Positions 13,076 through 27,200 are shown, numbered from the stretch's first letter. The stretch: 64,000 nucleotides of DNA from Lethocerus indicus (GCA_019843655.1 JACDQD010000006.1:3588034-3652033), one strand, 5' to 3'. A program made the numbers and translations. Notes: generated from the letters alone by a model not told the origin.

Positions 13076-13568
13076 GGCATCCCCCTACTTTGCGTACTCT
13101 TAGTTTTGGAATACCATCTCTCTTGCTATTCTCTACTACTCATCCTTATTTAGTATTAAGCGCACGTGACCGAGTGCGATTGCTAGTGTTTAAACTAGAC
13201 CGGTTTGGGCTTCTCGCCATCGACAATAATAGTGGAAGGACAGGCTAATGGTAGTGGTTCAGCGGGTGCCCACTTTTCACTGTAATACGACGGAATGCTT
13301 CTGACGGTGGCGACAAGCCGAACCCGGTTTATATTAAGAGCATATCATATAAGCGGATGTGGAATAAACTCGCAAGAGTGATGGTATATATGTCGAATGG
13401 TCGGACAGCCACTGGATACATTTAACAGTGTTTTCACAGAATGTCCTAGTTCTACTACGCATTGGAACGGATGACGCGGAGGTTAATTATTCTCCTGTCC
13501 GGATCGAAAATTTATTTACTAACTTGGATACGTCTATAATAATAATTAATTTATGGTTCTGTTTGCAG

Positions 13569-13682
13569 GATGATATGACCGACTATGAAACTCCTCAGTG
13601 ACCGGAATCTCAACGTCAAGAAGTGGGACTAGCTCGGGCGAAGATCCCCCGTCAGTGAATCGCGCGGGGACTTTGCCGAGGG
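13569..13682 (+). promoter_or_regulatory. Sulf1: Sulf1 5' leader (UTR part of the start-codon exon)
   Basis: The exon is inferred to open after the acceptor TTTGCAG at 13562-13568. The 114-base leader has an in-frame TGA at 13656-13658, 27 bases before the start codon, so the ATG at 13683 is the first in-frame start. Three short upstream ORFs overlap near its 5' edge: ATG-ATA-TGA at 13570-13578, an 8-codon ORF at 13575-13601 and a 15-codon ORF at 13585-13632. Such uORFs commonly reduce or condition translation of the main frame; that effect is inferred here. Confidence 0.6.
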
Positions 13683-13893
13683 ATGGGGCTTAATTGGGGC
13701 CGGTGGTGGCTGCCGGTGGCGGCTTTTGCTGCGGTGTTGAGCGCCGCACTGGTGGCTGGCACGGGTACGGCCCGCAGGCCTACCGACGACATACAACGCA
13801 GGCCCAGGAAGCAGTTCATACCCATGCCCCAGCCCAGGGAGAGGAAACCCAACATCGTTCTCATCATGACCGACGACCAGGACGTCGAACTGG
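13683..13893 (+). CDS. Sulf1: Sulf1 coding exon 1: signal peptide and first metal-binding motif
   Basis: This exon encodes residues 1-70 plus one base of codon 71 of an extracellular heparan-sulfate 6-O-endosulfatase. The family trims 6-O-sulfate from heparan sulfate chains on the cell surface and so tunes Wnt, FGF, Hedgehog and BMP signalling (known for the family). Residues 1-30 form a signal peptide: W/R-containing head, hydrophobic core about 9-25, and likely cleavage before R31. A basic, proline-rich linker (31-54) leads to KPNIVLIMTDDQDVELG, the start of the sulfatase fold; D64-D65 are the expected Ca2+ ligands. The start is fixed by an in-frame stop at 13656-13658 and the signal peptide that follows. 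The donor is G|GTGAGC after 13893 (phase 1). The exon is much richer in GC than its flanks. Confidence 0.95.
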
Positions 13894-16782
13894 GTGAGCT
13901 TTAAATAATATTATGTATATAAACGTGGACCCAGTAAAATTGTAATGGCAAAATAGCATTTTGTGTTTCTCTGGTTATAAAGAACATATAAACTAAATAT
14001 CCAACATTGTATTTTGTGTGAAAAGAACAGGTGTCCGTACGGTAAGAAGGACTCATTCTCTGGGTCATCCACAGGCCCAACTAGCCTGTTAGTAAATGAA
14101 AAATTGAAAGTATACTGAATGACGGAATGTGTACGTTAACTAACAGCCGGTTAGCCGCACAAAAACTTAAGCCGCCCTTTCCGGATTTGCATATAAATGA
14201 AGCACCCGGGGTTGAGTCCTCCGACCGCACATCTGAGTCTCGGCCCGATAGTAATAAGCACTTTTGTTGTCTACCTGTTGAATACGAGCCCCTGTATACC
14301 CTCAGCGTCGCTACTGTAATATTACCAATACGATATTCAATCGGCCTATGTGACGACGAATATATATTATATTTACAGCCAATGTATTGCAATATGTAGC
14401 CACAGCATGCGGGTTCGGAACACCGTCGTGAATAAAATATTTTATTCAAACTTGGTAGAACAAACACAACACATTCGAAAGCGTTTTGATAAGAGCATGC
14501 GGGTCTGTTTCGGATTACACAATTCAAATTCCTACATCGCATTTCGGAGGAGATTAATATTAACCGCCCTTCTTATTAAAGCGTATTTAAATTCGGCTTT
14601 CTGTGAATTCTCAAGAAAAATAAGTTTACGTTTGAAATGTAAATAAGTATTTTAACCATTGACTGATAGGTTTTATAGCTGGTGGGGCACATCGGAACCT
14701 TTTTAACTGAAATTCCTGGCAGTAAAAAAATGCTTCAAGAACACTTTATAGCGCCATCCCCCCACGGAAGTTTGATTTATAGTTATTCTCCCTTCCAAGC
14801 CGTCATAACCGAAGATTATACCTGGCATGAAATGTGTACGTACAAGCATAAAAGACTGCTGACTCCGCGTGGTAGGTAGGTACGTGGCTTCCTGACAGGA
14901 CAATGGCCGATTGTCCGCTATTTTCAAAAATATACAACAATTGAAATGTTCCTTTCCTTTTCCTTACTGGCCTTTTCCTGGCACCGAATGTCCGGCGGGG
15001 ATGACTATCGCCGTTTCCTCGACGCGCTTAAAGTGCGTTAACCTCTTGGATCGGTTCCAAGACTGGGATAAATATTACAGAAGAATATTATGTATATACA
15101 TAGTTGCGAAAAAGGCGCAGTCAGATTTACTCCGTAATCCCTGCCAGTATTTTTACGACACCTTCGGGGTCTTGAGCCGTCTGCATTGTGATGGGGTCCC
15201 AATGAATTGCCGAGGTCCACTTTACTGCTTTCAGATTGACTATTCGCCAACCAGAGCGCTGCCAGAATAGTGTGGATTTATTTAGTTTTTTTCTGTATTC
15301 GACCCATTCTGTTTGGCCTCTCCTAGGGTTTTCGCCTACGGCCGCTCGTTAATCGTGATATCCCAGCATCTCAAGACCACACAGCCACATCCATATAAAG
15401 ACCCTTCTCATTGACGACAACGTAATATTTGTGAAGAGTCTTAACATGTTGCTGTTTAATGTATGTGTGAAGAGTAAAGGCCCAACTTCCAAAACTTGTA
15501 TTTAATACTGTATAAGAAGTATTTAATATAAATGTGATTGGAATCGGAAGAATGTATTAACTGAGGGCGGACAGCACCTTATATTATGATATGCATTAGA
15601 AGAATACTCAGGAATGACTGGCTAGGATGTCTAATTGCTGTATATAACGACCAGAGGAGATGCCACAAGACTTAAATTCGTAATGTGAATCAGTAATGAA
15701 AAATTTCTTTCTAAATGAGAGATTTGTTATCAAATGAATGCATGAACCGCCCTTCAATCTAGTCTATTATGTATGCATGAAAAACATCGAAACGAACAGA
15801 TAGCTGAATGCCAGCTCCTAAGTAGGTCCACTTTTCTGCATTCAAAGCGAATATTTTCATGAGGAAAGTCCAAACTACTTTACTGAGTAATGAGAAATGA
15901 ATCAGTGATGAAAAATTATTACGTGGGTCTGGAAATAAACGATTTCATTAAATGGCGCCGACCGGTTTCTTTTAGCGCTGGATTGAGTTGAGCTGCATTC
16001 GCAGAATAAAATGATACGAATTAAGGTCGAGGCTCTTAAAAAGTAGTGCGACTGTAATGGAGTTCTTATCAAAGAAATATTTTAAAGTAAACTAATGTAT
16101 TATAAATGGTCCCGCCGCCAATGCGTATTTCAGAAACAAATTAAAAATGTAGGACTTCAATGCAGTAGACTTCACGACCTCATGCGTATTTTACCATTAA
16201 CAAGTTCTTTAGGTAATAATAGTTATTGTGACTAAAAAAGGAAGAAACTACCAATAATCCCCAAGGAAGAGTTCTAGTACCTTTGAACAATATTCTTTCC
16301 TTTTTTGTCGCGATATCCCTCGGGAGTGCACATGGTGTACTTTACTCTCCTGAAAGCAAAGATAACATGGCTATTGCTTGCTTACGAACAGAGTAAATAG
16401 TTAATACTTTCTCAAAAGAACGTAAATCTATATAAAATTAAACACACATTATATTTAGAAACTACTGAATTCGTTTGTCATATTGATCAAATAAAATACG
16501 ATTATTTACAGAAATCTAATATAGAGATATATCTGCGGTAGAAAGGAATAATTAATTTAGGAAATTATATAATTACAATACATAGTTATAATACATGGTT
16601 ATGGGCAGCAGAATTACAAGTGATATTGTTCCATAACAATAGGTGATAATACCTTATTCCATTAATAAAGATTTAGTGAAACAACAGAAGCACCTCCGTA
16701 CGCACTTGTGAATTGAATGGGTATAGGGTCAAATACCAACTCGTTTATCATGGAAGCGTTCCCATTCATTAAAGGGTCTTGA

Positions 16783-16803
16783 TCTCTCTCTCTTTCTCCC
16801 TCC

Positions 16804-16875
<72 letters not shown>
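16783..16875. repeat. CT/GA dinucleotide microsatellite
   Basis: The run is nearly pure (CT)n, uninterrupted from about 16807 to 16873, with a short imperfect TCTC/TCCC head. A minus-strand open frame through it (16662-16949) translates as Arg-Glu repeats and is an artefact of the repeat. GA tracts can bind GAGA-type factors in insects, which is inference here. Confidence 0.97.
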
Positions 16876-16876
<1 letters not shown>

Positions 16877-19199
16877 GGCTCTGGTAATCCGCGACCGACC
16901 CATAAGGGGGTTCATATTGTAAAATTGAAATTTCGGAAACAATGGCCAAGTGTGACTAAAGGTTCAGGCTAACGGAGCACAATTGTTGCCCACCACGATT
17001 CCATTGGGGGACGACCAAAACGGTGTTCTATTCTTCATTCATAGATCGGTATTATTTCAACTTTGAATTATGGAAATGATCATAATCGTATAGCACGAAG
17101 TACTTGGGGACTACCAAGCCGCGTGGACGAACGCAATCTCGGATTATGACAATATGCGAAACGCGCTGTAAAAATTGAACTGAATGACCTAGAGAAACAA
17201 GGTTCAAATAAACAATAACATAAATATCGTTTGTTTAATCAACGCATTAGCGGCATTTCTATGTACTCGGTTAGTGAATAATAGCGGTGTAATTTGTTCA
17301 TGCTATGGCTAATACGCTCGATCTTTCTACTACTACTGACATAGTTGAACAATAATTTTATCCGCGAACTACTTTATGAATTCTTGTATTTACATCCTTT
17401 CCCTTTACGACTTGAACATAGGGCATTCGAGAATACACTGCTCTGAGCGACCAAGTTATTCTACTTACATCAATACGAACAATGCAATAACTATAATTTA
17501 TTTAGATATAGCTCAGCCTGCAGCTATAAGGTTTTGAATGTGATTCTACGGTGGCCGCATGTAATACTTCCTTTACCCGAAGAAAGTGATTGGAAGCACC
17601 ACCCAGATGTGGTCGGCCCCCACCAACCCCCGTTAAAAGTTTCGAAACTTTCCTCAATAAAATGACACGAGCGCGTTCCCCCTTCTCAATATTCACGAAA
17701 CCCACTCCCGCTATAGGAAGTAAATACGAAATTGTATTTCATTATGTTGGTCCATTCCGTAACATAAATTGATTCAATAAAAGCTGAAATCCCCGTTTCC
17801 CCCTTTTGAAGGAGTTATCTTTTTTTAAGATCCGTGGATTATTTGAATAATTTGTTTTCGTTTAATAGCCCAACTTTTAAAAGCTTTCCTGCGATAACAT
17901 CGTTTTGAAATTTATCTAAATAACTTTGTGTATTATTTTCAATGAAGGATAATGGCTTTTTCTAAGGGGAAAAATAACTTCTTTAATTTATCAAACCTGA
18001 AGTGTTCTGGAACGTTGAAATTATTCATGATTAATATTGTTTGTTCTTCAAGTATACACCAGGAGTGTACAGGATACTTTCCGACCCACATGAAGGCTTC
18101 ATATCTCAGGGTATTTATCACTGCATGCTTTCAATGTATTACGAAAGTGTATGTTTACACATAACACACACATTTTTATTAGGTTGTCCAGGCATTATAC
18201 TTCTACTTACGAAACTTTTTCTTAGATCGGTAAAATCAATGGCATACCGAGTCAGATCTTAATGTGCAATACAAATGCAAAATTATTTCTTTTAATGGGA
18301 AATGAAAATGAACCAGTTGTTGTTGCCAAGATATACAACAGACAGACGGCTTATCGGCCATCAAACGCCGCCACATAATAAATGTAAATGCGTCGACACC
18401 ACTACTGAAATAAGGGACGGGGGACATAAAACGGACGGGTATAAATTTGATTTAATCATTCGAAGATTAATTCGTTACCAGAGCAGTTTATATTTGCAAT
18501 AAATGTAAAATAAAGCTTTCGTTTCCTTCCACACGCTTCAAATAAAACTGTAACAAATTGTAGTGCCGTATGTTTATTGTCATATGGACAAATTTATAAG
18601 TTGAAAAAGTGTTGCGGAATTATTTTCGCCAATAAATTCGGATAGAGAAGTGACACAACGATCGCGATTTTCATCAGTTTAGCAACACCTGAAGATTGAA
18701 TAATTCGCGATACAATTTATATTTGCCTTTAGTGTATAATATCTGAGAAGTACTCTGGAGTCTCAGGGACTGCTTCAGAAATATTGTAAAGCCTTTAGAA
18801 AGTACGCAGGAAGTATTTTCCAAGGGTCATGGACCATCGAACAGACAGATGGCTAACGTGAACTCCCCGTATCCCTCCTGTAGGTTACATCCTTAAGGAA
18901 CAAGTGCTCTTATTAAATTAAAATTTCCCTTCGCCCTGGGCTCTATGACTACAACTAAATAGGTAAAGGCAGAATATCGCACGAATGATTATGAAATAAT
19001 TGTTATTAGCAATAACAAAAAATAAGGGAGAAATTTTTATTTACATTTTTTTGCATATTATGCAAAAGTGTCATAAAGGGGGATTTTGTAAGCATGTTAT
19101 TTTGGTCAATTATTCCTCCCTATTGGTACACTACTACTTAGATTATTAAAAAACCCAGGCGTGTAATACAGAACACGGGCAGATGATATCGGCAGATTA

Positions 19200-19560
19200 T
19201 TTAATAGGATTTTAGGAAATCATTTGGGGGGCCACATTTGCAGGCAAAACTGAGTAAAATGGGGCCACCAAATTGGCGCCTGCCGAACTAGGCGTGCTTT
19301 GGTTGGTTGGGGGCCTTGACCTCGGCAGTGGGATTGCACAAGGACGCATTAGACCGAATGGAAATGCCAGGCGCCGCCCCCCTAATGCGATTCAACAAAG
19401 CCCACTTCCCCTAACGGCCCCTCAATAAATCGTTTCATTTCCTTCTTCAATTTTTCCTTTTTTCCTTATTCATTATCTTCTTTCTTTATTTTAATTTTTT
19501 ACCCGCCCCTCCGAAGTCAATCGGGGGACGTCGTATTATTAAAATCCGGATAATACCCGT
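19200..19560. other. Intronic GC-rich island
   Basis: The block contains repeated GGGGCC, GGCGCC and GGCCCC strings and a C run near 19377, set in AT-rich intron. No coding frame is convincing. It is a candidate conserved or regulatory element, to be judged by cross-species alignment. Confidence 0.35.
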
Positions 19561-22500
19561 CGAATGAGATCGAACTGCAGGGAAATTAATTTTGCGGTAG
19601 GAGTTCTTATGTCCCCCATGTCGGATATAATGAGATTTATCGTTTCAATAGCTTGACAAGAATTCATGATTGTTAATCACAGGGCGCTGTCCGCCTCATG
19701 TTAAAAATCAGCCGAAATTAGGTGGATTTCGATAAAGTTGAGTTTATTAAGCTCTGCATCATTTTTTTATCGAACGTATGAAGCTCAAGAGTATTCATCA
19801 CGCCGGCATACGGGGGTATCTAATTATCCGGGTCAGGTCGGAATCTGTTTGAATAAAGCCGTTAGTGATAAAAATCATTGATATTCGCCAGTTTAACTGA
19901 CAAGATTGCACGATTGTTAACACACATACTTAAGTTATTAAACATTGAATTAAGCTTTCGTCCCGTTCAATAATTAAAACAAATAGCCTTGGTTGGCTTG
20001 GACCATTACTCTCCTAGGTTGTATGTCGGTAATCGGTAAAATTCTCTTTTACATATTTAACCCATAGAGCGGCCACAGGGGCCATTACTTTTCCACTGGG
20101 GGAGCAGTAAATTTTGACGTGGCACTCAGGAATGTACTTAGGGGAAGTGAACATGACCACAATGCGTATACTCCACCCCCGACTAGAAAATAAATTAACG
20201 ACCGTTCCAATCGGAAAAAACCGTCTCTATTCGAATTGAGCACTGAAAAAATTTTATCCCGATACAAAGGACCCGGGTATTAGTTACCGCGTCATGTCCC
20301 ATCGAAGGTAACTCCGCGGCGGTTCAAAGGCGGGGTGTGTTCATCAATCCATTCCAGGCAACACAATATCGGCCAAAAGTCTCGATGCTACGGCAGTGTT
20401 TTGATAAACTGTTATTGCGGGCCTTTAATACAGAGAAAGGACCTACGTAAGATCTTTTTTGCGAAACACGCCTATCGAGATAACGGTTCGCTGAATGATT
20501 TCTCTGCTGTTATTCTCAGAAGAAATGCGCAACCACTTTACGAATTTCGCGGATTCGCCTCATAAAAATTCAGCAAAAATCGCGAGTTGACTTTTAAGGA
20601 CTTAGTGTGTGGCAATGGGCACTATTCTTAAGTTTGGAGGTTCCTCTTGCAAAATATTAATTCTAACTGCTGATTTGTAGTAAACAATTCCATTCGATCA
20701 TGAAAAAGCTTGCAGAGATCTAAGCGGTGGACAGCTGTAATCTTCGATCATTATATGTCCTAAACTTTCTTATAATCGGCTTATTCCATGTAATTTATTT
20801 TAAGATTTAATTTTTATTTATTTAATCCACGACCCGGCTTTATTTTTTAATCAACCCGGGCTCATTAATTATGAAAATAAAACATTTATAAATCACTCCC
20901 TGAATAGCGACGTGTGCATATATTAAGACATTCATATACTTTAATTAACCAATTTGTATACAGTTGGAAATTGGCTGGAATCGAATCCGAAACCATGAAC
21001 CATGTTATGAAAAATAATAAGCCTTTCTTACTGTAGTGGGAAAATAATTTCTAGATATCTAACACCTTCATTATTCTCTAAACAGTTCTTCGTTCAGGCC
21101 ATGAAGCGACTGTTATCGGTGTTATTACGAGCTATTCGATAGTCCCGGATCTGAAAATATAAATGTAATTCCGTCCCTGTAAATTACACGGATTACCGAA
21201 GGGTGTGCGCTAACGCGGTCGCTACGTGCCCACCTCGTCAGGTCTTATTTCCTTCTCTGGCTCCTCGTTTTATCACTGGGCCCCCTTCGCCTCCAGTTTT
21301 ACGAGTCTTCTTTCCACGGACGAATTAACCGCGAATTATTCTCTTTTTGGAAACGGACAGGTGAAACATTTCATTGCAAACGGGGCCGCAGGAATGCGGA
21401 ATTGGTGTATTGCACTCTCCCAGAAAACCTATTCGAGGAGCAATTAAGCTAGTTAACTTAATGAAGCTTTCCATGTTAAATCTAGTTATGCAAACGAAAT
21501 TCAATATTCCTACAAGAAATGGTAATTGCGACTCGAAAATTGAAGGACTAAACATAAATTTCGAATCGGGGCCATATTATCGACGCGTTCAACACACGGA
21601 AGAGAGAGGGAACTTGGTCGGACAAGTCTCTTTTCACATAAGTTACAAATCGTATATTCAATATGGGTACGACTTCCGTTTATTATTAATGGCGTTATTA
21701 ATTGTTAATAGCGCCCCTTGTTTATTATTCTTGTGCAATAGCGCACGTCCGATTATAAATACCGAGAGGGGGAGGTAAGCCTGGCGGGGGTAGACAAGAG
21801 ACCGCTGGCCCACACGGTGATTTGTACGGTATACAGCTCATGAATTATTGATACATATTTTTTCTCTCCCCACCGTTTCATTTTCGAATTATTAATCTCA
21901 TCCGAGCGACTGCGGAACTTGTTTGCATTTGTTTACGACGTGCCGTTCCCCGGTAGGAGAGTGGGGTCGGTATAGGTTTTTTGGAAAGATATAATTTACA
22001 TGTTGGAGACTTTCTCCACAGTGTTCTGTCCTCTTCTGCGTGTGTTCGTGCCCGCAATTAGAAATGCTTCGAGGGCTCTCGGCCCTAGCTATCGTTCCGA
22101 ACGTACCGACGTCCGAATTCCACTCGATGCTTGAATTGTTACAATTGCAGCAGTGGAATCCGATTTACTTATCCGAATTGAAAAAAATAAGTTTAAAACG
22201 AAGGTCATTATTATTTATCCAGTTTTGAAAACTCTCAGGAAATGCAAAACAATTTTGACACGAACAATAACTTTAAACCGATGCAATAATTTAATTGCAC
22301 TTAAGAAGCTTTTTATTAAGAATTAGTAAACTCTAACTGTTCCTATGGAATAGTTTCCTTAATTGTCGTGCCATCTTCCCTAAACGAGATTTGTTAGTTA
22401 AATTTTAACCATCCTGGACATAGAGATTGTCGCTCAGATTTAATAACAAACTTGGGGGCAGAGAGTTAATATTACAATGCAAAATTTATTATAGCAGAAT

Positions 22501-22635
22501 CAATAAAAACCCTTTAGTACTACTGAACACCGACAGTTTTATTGTAATCTTTATCTGTTCGCAATCATAAAACTAAGTTTAATACTTATTCTTCTTAGAA
22601 ATCATTCTTGTTGCTTTTTATTGTCAAAAATTATG

Positions 22636-22650
22636 TCCTCCTCCTCCTCC
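22636..22650. repeat. Short TCC trinucleotide repeat
   Basis: Five TCC units run in a row, followed by TTTTAT. It is a simple repeat with no other context. Confidence 0.85.
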
Positions 22651-24193
22651 TTTTATTCGACCGGCTCGGTTTTATAGGCGGCGCATCTTAAAAGCGCCTA
22701 TAGCATTCCTTTCTAACCAGCGAGATTCCATCAGTCGGGACAAATTTTATGAACTAAATGCCCAATCGGCTATCAAATTCTTGTCTCAAAATCTGTACTG
22801 CATTCAATAAACGATCCAAGTCCCTATAAATCAACGAAGAAAATGCTTAAGACTGTTTATTGAAGAATTTTAAAGTCTTCCTACACGGGCAATGTCCGCT
22901 GCGGATTTATAGTGGACGATGGATATCTTCCAACCACATTTGGAACCATCGATCATAAAAAAAGGTTTATGACTTGAATGATACATTTATGATACTTTTT
23001 GAATGAACTCAAATGCTACATAAGTGTAATTTAAGGTAAGTCATAAGTCTGAAAAAGGATTGGATATTTAACGGGCTATTTGTCCTCCAACTATGTTCAT
23101 TGTTTTTACCGACTAGCTGATCGTAATGAACCTTGGCACAGATATTCGACAAGGAATATCTGACCTTTTTGTTATTGTTTGTTGCCTAAAAAACTAATTG
23201 AGTCCAGTAACTGCAGTAAGAACCTGCATTACTGTTCGAATGCTACTGACAATGACAAGGTTTCAAAACCGGTCTAGCTTCAAAAGAAATAGGTGGAAGC
23301 ATAAAATCCCAAGAGTGATTTCTCTTTTGCGTTTGTTTGTGGTATTGTGTACGGGGAACGGGTTAGGAAAAATGTGACGGGGAATTCTCGGCCAGACTTT
23401 TAAGACATATTTAGGACATTCTGGAAGAAATCCCGTTCTAAAAAAAGCCGGTCCCGGTAAGGCACTACTCGACAGCCGGACAAAGGGAGAAACAAGAAGA
23501 ACGCCGGGGACAAAACATTTTTCTCCGTTTATGGGCCGAGGATTCACCAATTAGGGCCGGCTTCTCCCAACCCAGGTGGCCTTTAACGGACGGGGCGTTC
23601 GGCCGGCCGCCATCCATGTTGGCACCACTGACATCCTGTGTCCCCCCCCACCACTACCTACGTCCCGTTCTCCGACCTTTTATCGGCCGGGGCTTTTAGT
23701 AAGCTTTCCTTTACGGGAGCTTTGTCGAAAACGCGACGACCCTCGTCCCATGAGAGGCAAATTTCTGCCGTCAAGGCAGTATCATCCAGGTAAAAATATT
23801 GAACAGGAACTTCTGTTCCACGTCTTCTTAATTTGAGTGTGGTAATTACCAGAAACATTAGATATGCCCAAAATCTCGAGAATCTGGAAAATACTATGGG
23901 TTTATTTATTATCATAATAGATTCTGTTGAATATTCCCAATACAAATTCAAAATTGTAAATCGAAATAAAAAAATATACAATTATAACAGCATGTCCGTA
24001 TTATTTTTGATAGCATCCAATTAGGCGGTATAATTTAGGCCGTGAAGCGTTACAGAATTTCATATAAATCGGAATGATATATATTTATTGAACGGCTGAA
24101 AAATAATTAGTTGAAAATATTTTTTTATTCTCGCCCGCATTCCTAAAAGTCTGCGGCTATAAATCATTTAAGCAAACTCCGTAATTATAACTC

Positions 24194-24225
24194 GGGGGGG
24201 GGTCCAAAAATAGAGCCCCCCCCCC
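24194..24225. repeat. G9 / C10 inverted repeat (potential hairpin)
   Basis: Nine guanines (24194-24202) and ten cytosines (24216-24225) are separated by a 13-base A-rich loop, forming a stem of at least nine G-C pairs. Transcribed or single-stranded, it would be an unusually stable hairpin. Runs this length can also mislead sequencing, so exact lengths may vary. Confidence 0.8.
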
Positions 24226-27200
24226 GCGGTAACGGTCTGAAATTGATAGTGTATTCGAAAAAGTGGGAATCTCTTTATTTTTATCGTTTCGCGTCAAAAA
24301 TCCCTGCGACAAATTAATAATATGCCCGGGAGGCGTGGGCAAAAGTGACACGGATTATTATTTATTGTCGGGTAATAGACGCTACGTGACCGGAATACGA
24401 AAGTTCCCAATATTGCCGAAGACGACCAGAATCCAGTTTATCTTTTTCTTTTCCCTTTTTTTCTGTCTGGTCATTTCGGAATTACAAATTCACTCAATTA
24501 TCCGTCGCGGTGATAATTAATAATAATCCGGGTTGTTGTAGAACGGTTTGAGTTGCAAATTTTCGATGTTGGGGATGTAAATTTTCCCTCATTTAAATTC
24601 CGCCGTGAATTATTTCAATTTTTCGTCTCTGACACACTTCTTTGTATGTAACAACTAAATCATACCAAACGCGTAATTTTCTTACACCAATTATTGAGGT
24701 AGGGTAATAATGATCGAACTTCAGGAAAGTTTACCGAAATAATTAATTTAAAAAAAATAATTTAAGGATAATTTTAACAGAAGTAATTGAACATAATTTA
24801 TAATAAAATATCGTTATGACAGTTCTGATACAGTTCTAATATTAATAAATAATTGGATCGAATAAATATTAAGCGGATACAGCTATTAAACATTCATCGA
24901 TCTGCGTGTAAATATTGCATAAGCAAATTTTCCATACAACACGGTATCGTGATGTTACATAATCTAATAATTCGTTGACGATATCGTGATATTATTCCTG
25001 CTGAAACGGTCGAGTATGAATTTGGTGTTATAACATATAAATTGTGGAATAATTTATAAGCTTCCACTCGATGGAGTTCTCGCAGGAACTTCTTAAATAC
25101 AAATCTTGTAGTTCATATGTGTATCATACCAACTTTCAAAAGAATACATCCTGCCCTTAAAATATTGTACTAGCACTTTAGCGAAGGATTCAAGTTTGTT
25201 TTCCCTAGCTTTTTACATAATGCTCGGTCTGTATAATTCGTTTCGCCCGCATTTCGAAAGTAGAACTCAGAACGGTTTTTGACCCGAAGCCCGTCGACAG
25301 CTATTAATAATGCAAATAGAAAGCTAGTTTATTAAATTCAAACGAAATCGGTCCATTAGGGGGACCTGGGCGGTCCGCGCGGCGGGGATGGGCGCCAGCA
25401 GGACGTTGCGCAACATTTAAAAGCGGGCATATTTTAAGCAAACATTGAGAGAACTCTCCGTACTCTTTTTTTAATGGATTCAATATTTAAATATTTTCCA
25501 AACTGTTGCCAACTCTGTACGAGTGACCGGGTTATTGGTTTGAAGCGACCCGCCGATAAGTAAGTACACCGGTTTCAACTCGGAGTCCTTTTCTATTGGA
25601 AACTGCCAGATACCTTTGCCAAAGGTTTCATTGTTTAATTATCTAGTTTAATTGCCACAATAACAGTAACGCGTGTAAATGTGTCAATGGGGTAGAGGAA
25701 TGCCTTCAATACTGGCGAAAAGTCTGTTCTCCGAACAAATAAGCGAGAGGGGTTTTGTTTTATTCTACATATTCGCGGAAATACGTAAATACATATTTAC
25801 AATCACTTTCATAGTATTTTCATAATTTTTTGCATTGCGGTTTGAAAATGGAATTGCTTCTTACATTATAGCAGTGTTAGTGTTGTAGTAGATTAATGTT
25901 ATATTTACGGTATATTTTCAGGCTTTTACACCTAATGTCTAAAATATCAAATAATTGCGGAGAGATCACTCATTGATAGGTCTGTTATTACAGAGTAAAA
26001 ATACGACGACACACTTTATAAATATGTTCAGTTCATCATACGGGTATAGTTTATATTGAGATGTTCCGAGCCCACTGTTTACTATGGGCGGACGATAACA
26101 GAAATGAATGGTAGTTGTTAAAAATTAGAATCCCGCCCCTTCCCCCCTCACGAAAATAGTTCTAGTATTTATCCGGTCCGACTAATTTATGCAGTCCGGA
26201 GACGCCGAGTTGTGTACAAATATTTATACGGCTGATTAACGGCCCGAAATCACTTTCACACCCTATTTTTTTTTGTCTAACCCGGGTTTTGGAGTGGAAG
26301 AAAAATCCATAATGTGTGTGTTTTTTTAATATCGGGTCCCGTTGTGAGAGCGTTGTGTTTGTCCCGTGGCCGTGGCCCTAATAAATTTCCCGCGGGCTGT
26401 TCCCTCCTCCAGCCCTTGGGCGAGACACCGAACAATAACGCGAGGGCCACTTGGCCGGCCCGAGTGTCCTCTGCCCGTATTCAAATGCTTTTCCTTCCTT
26501 AATGGCCCGTCTCTAGGCTAGTTTCGGCCCGGTCACTTGTTTCGGGACTGGGAAAAGTCGACCTCGATTTTGATTGTCATCCCGCTCCCTTTTCAACAGC
26601 CTCAGTGTTACCAAAAGGTTATTATAGAAGGCATTCAATTTATTGCATAGCAATTTAATTAAGCTTTAGTTTGCTGAACCACAGAGGTTTACTAGTCGTA
26701 TACCTCGTATTTGGCTTATCTCCTTCGTCAACAACATTCCGTCTGTAATGTAGCTAGGTATTCCTATTAAGCGTACTGCCAGCACTATTCTTGTCTAGTA
26801 ACAGCAAGACTCGAGAGTGGTAGTGACATCACTCGTACGATTTTCTGTCTCGACTTGCATATTGGCATCGATTCTAACTTGATTCAGTCAATAAAGTATT
26901 GTCTGTCGATAATATATCTGGGTGTGGGATGTCGAGTCGCCATAGTCAATAAAAAAAACAACAACAAAAGTATAACAATTAAAAGCAGTGTATTTGTGCA
27001 GTAGCATTTCTAATAGATTGTGTCATCGGCCTCCAACACGCGTAATTACTTCACTGTACTGACGGATTGATACTGCAAATGGCAAGAGCCTGTCTCATTC
27101 TTAAAGACCATATAGGAATGAAGACAACATCGGACCTAAGTATTAAGTACGGACTTAAGTACAGATGGAATGTTACCGACGATACGGATAGTCCGGATCC

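Larger units (their letters stand above)
9715..13568 (+). other. Candidate leader intron / non-coding spacer
   Basis: No gene was recognised in this stretch. It is AT-rich apart from a mixed block at about 11660-12240. It contains an AT-only inverted stretch near 11458-11512 with several TAATTA/ATTATT strings. It ends in a pyrimidine-bearing acceptor (TTCTGTTTGCAG) at 13568. If the 9390-9714 exon is real this is a 3854-bp intron; otherwise it is promoter-proximal flank. Confidence 0.4.

Noticed and set aside
14081..14542. 153-codon minus-strand open frame, the longest in the window
   Set aside because: It overlaps plus-strand frames of 90 and 98 codons, has no known motif and lies in intron 1. 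A frame of this length is expected by chance in 64 kb read six ways.
18041..18262. Frame beginning MFFKYTPGVYRILSDPHEG as a possible exon
   Set aside because: It looked protein-like at first, but there is no family match I know, overlapping frames exist on both strands and no paired splice sites fit.
20970..21000. Minus-strand GGATTCGATTCC resembling a B-box
   Set aside because: One mismatch to the consensus and no A-box or cloverleaf around it. Likely chance.
21374..21778. 134-codon plus-strand open frame in intron 1
   Set aside because: No recognisable domain, ordinary intron composition, no clear splice or promoter context, and overlapping frames on the other strand.
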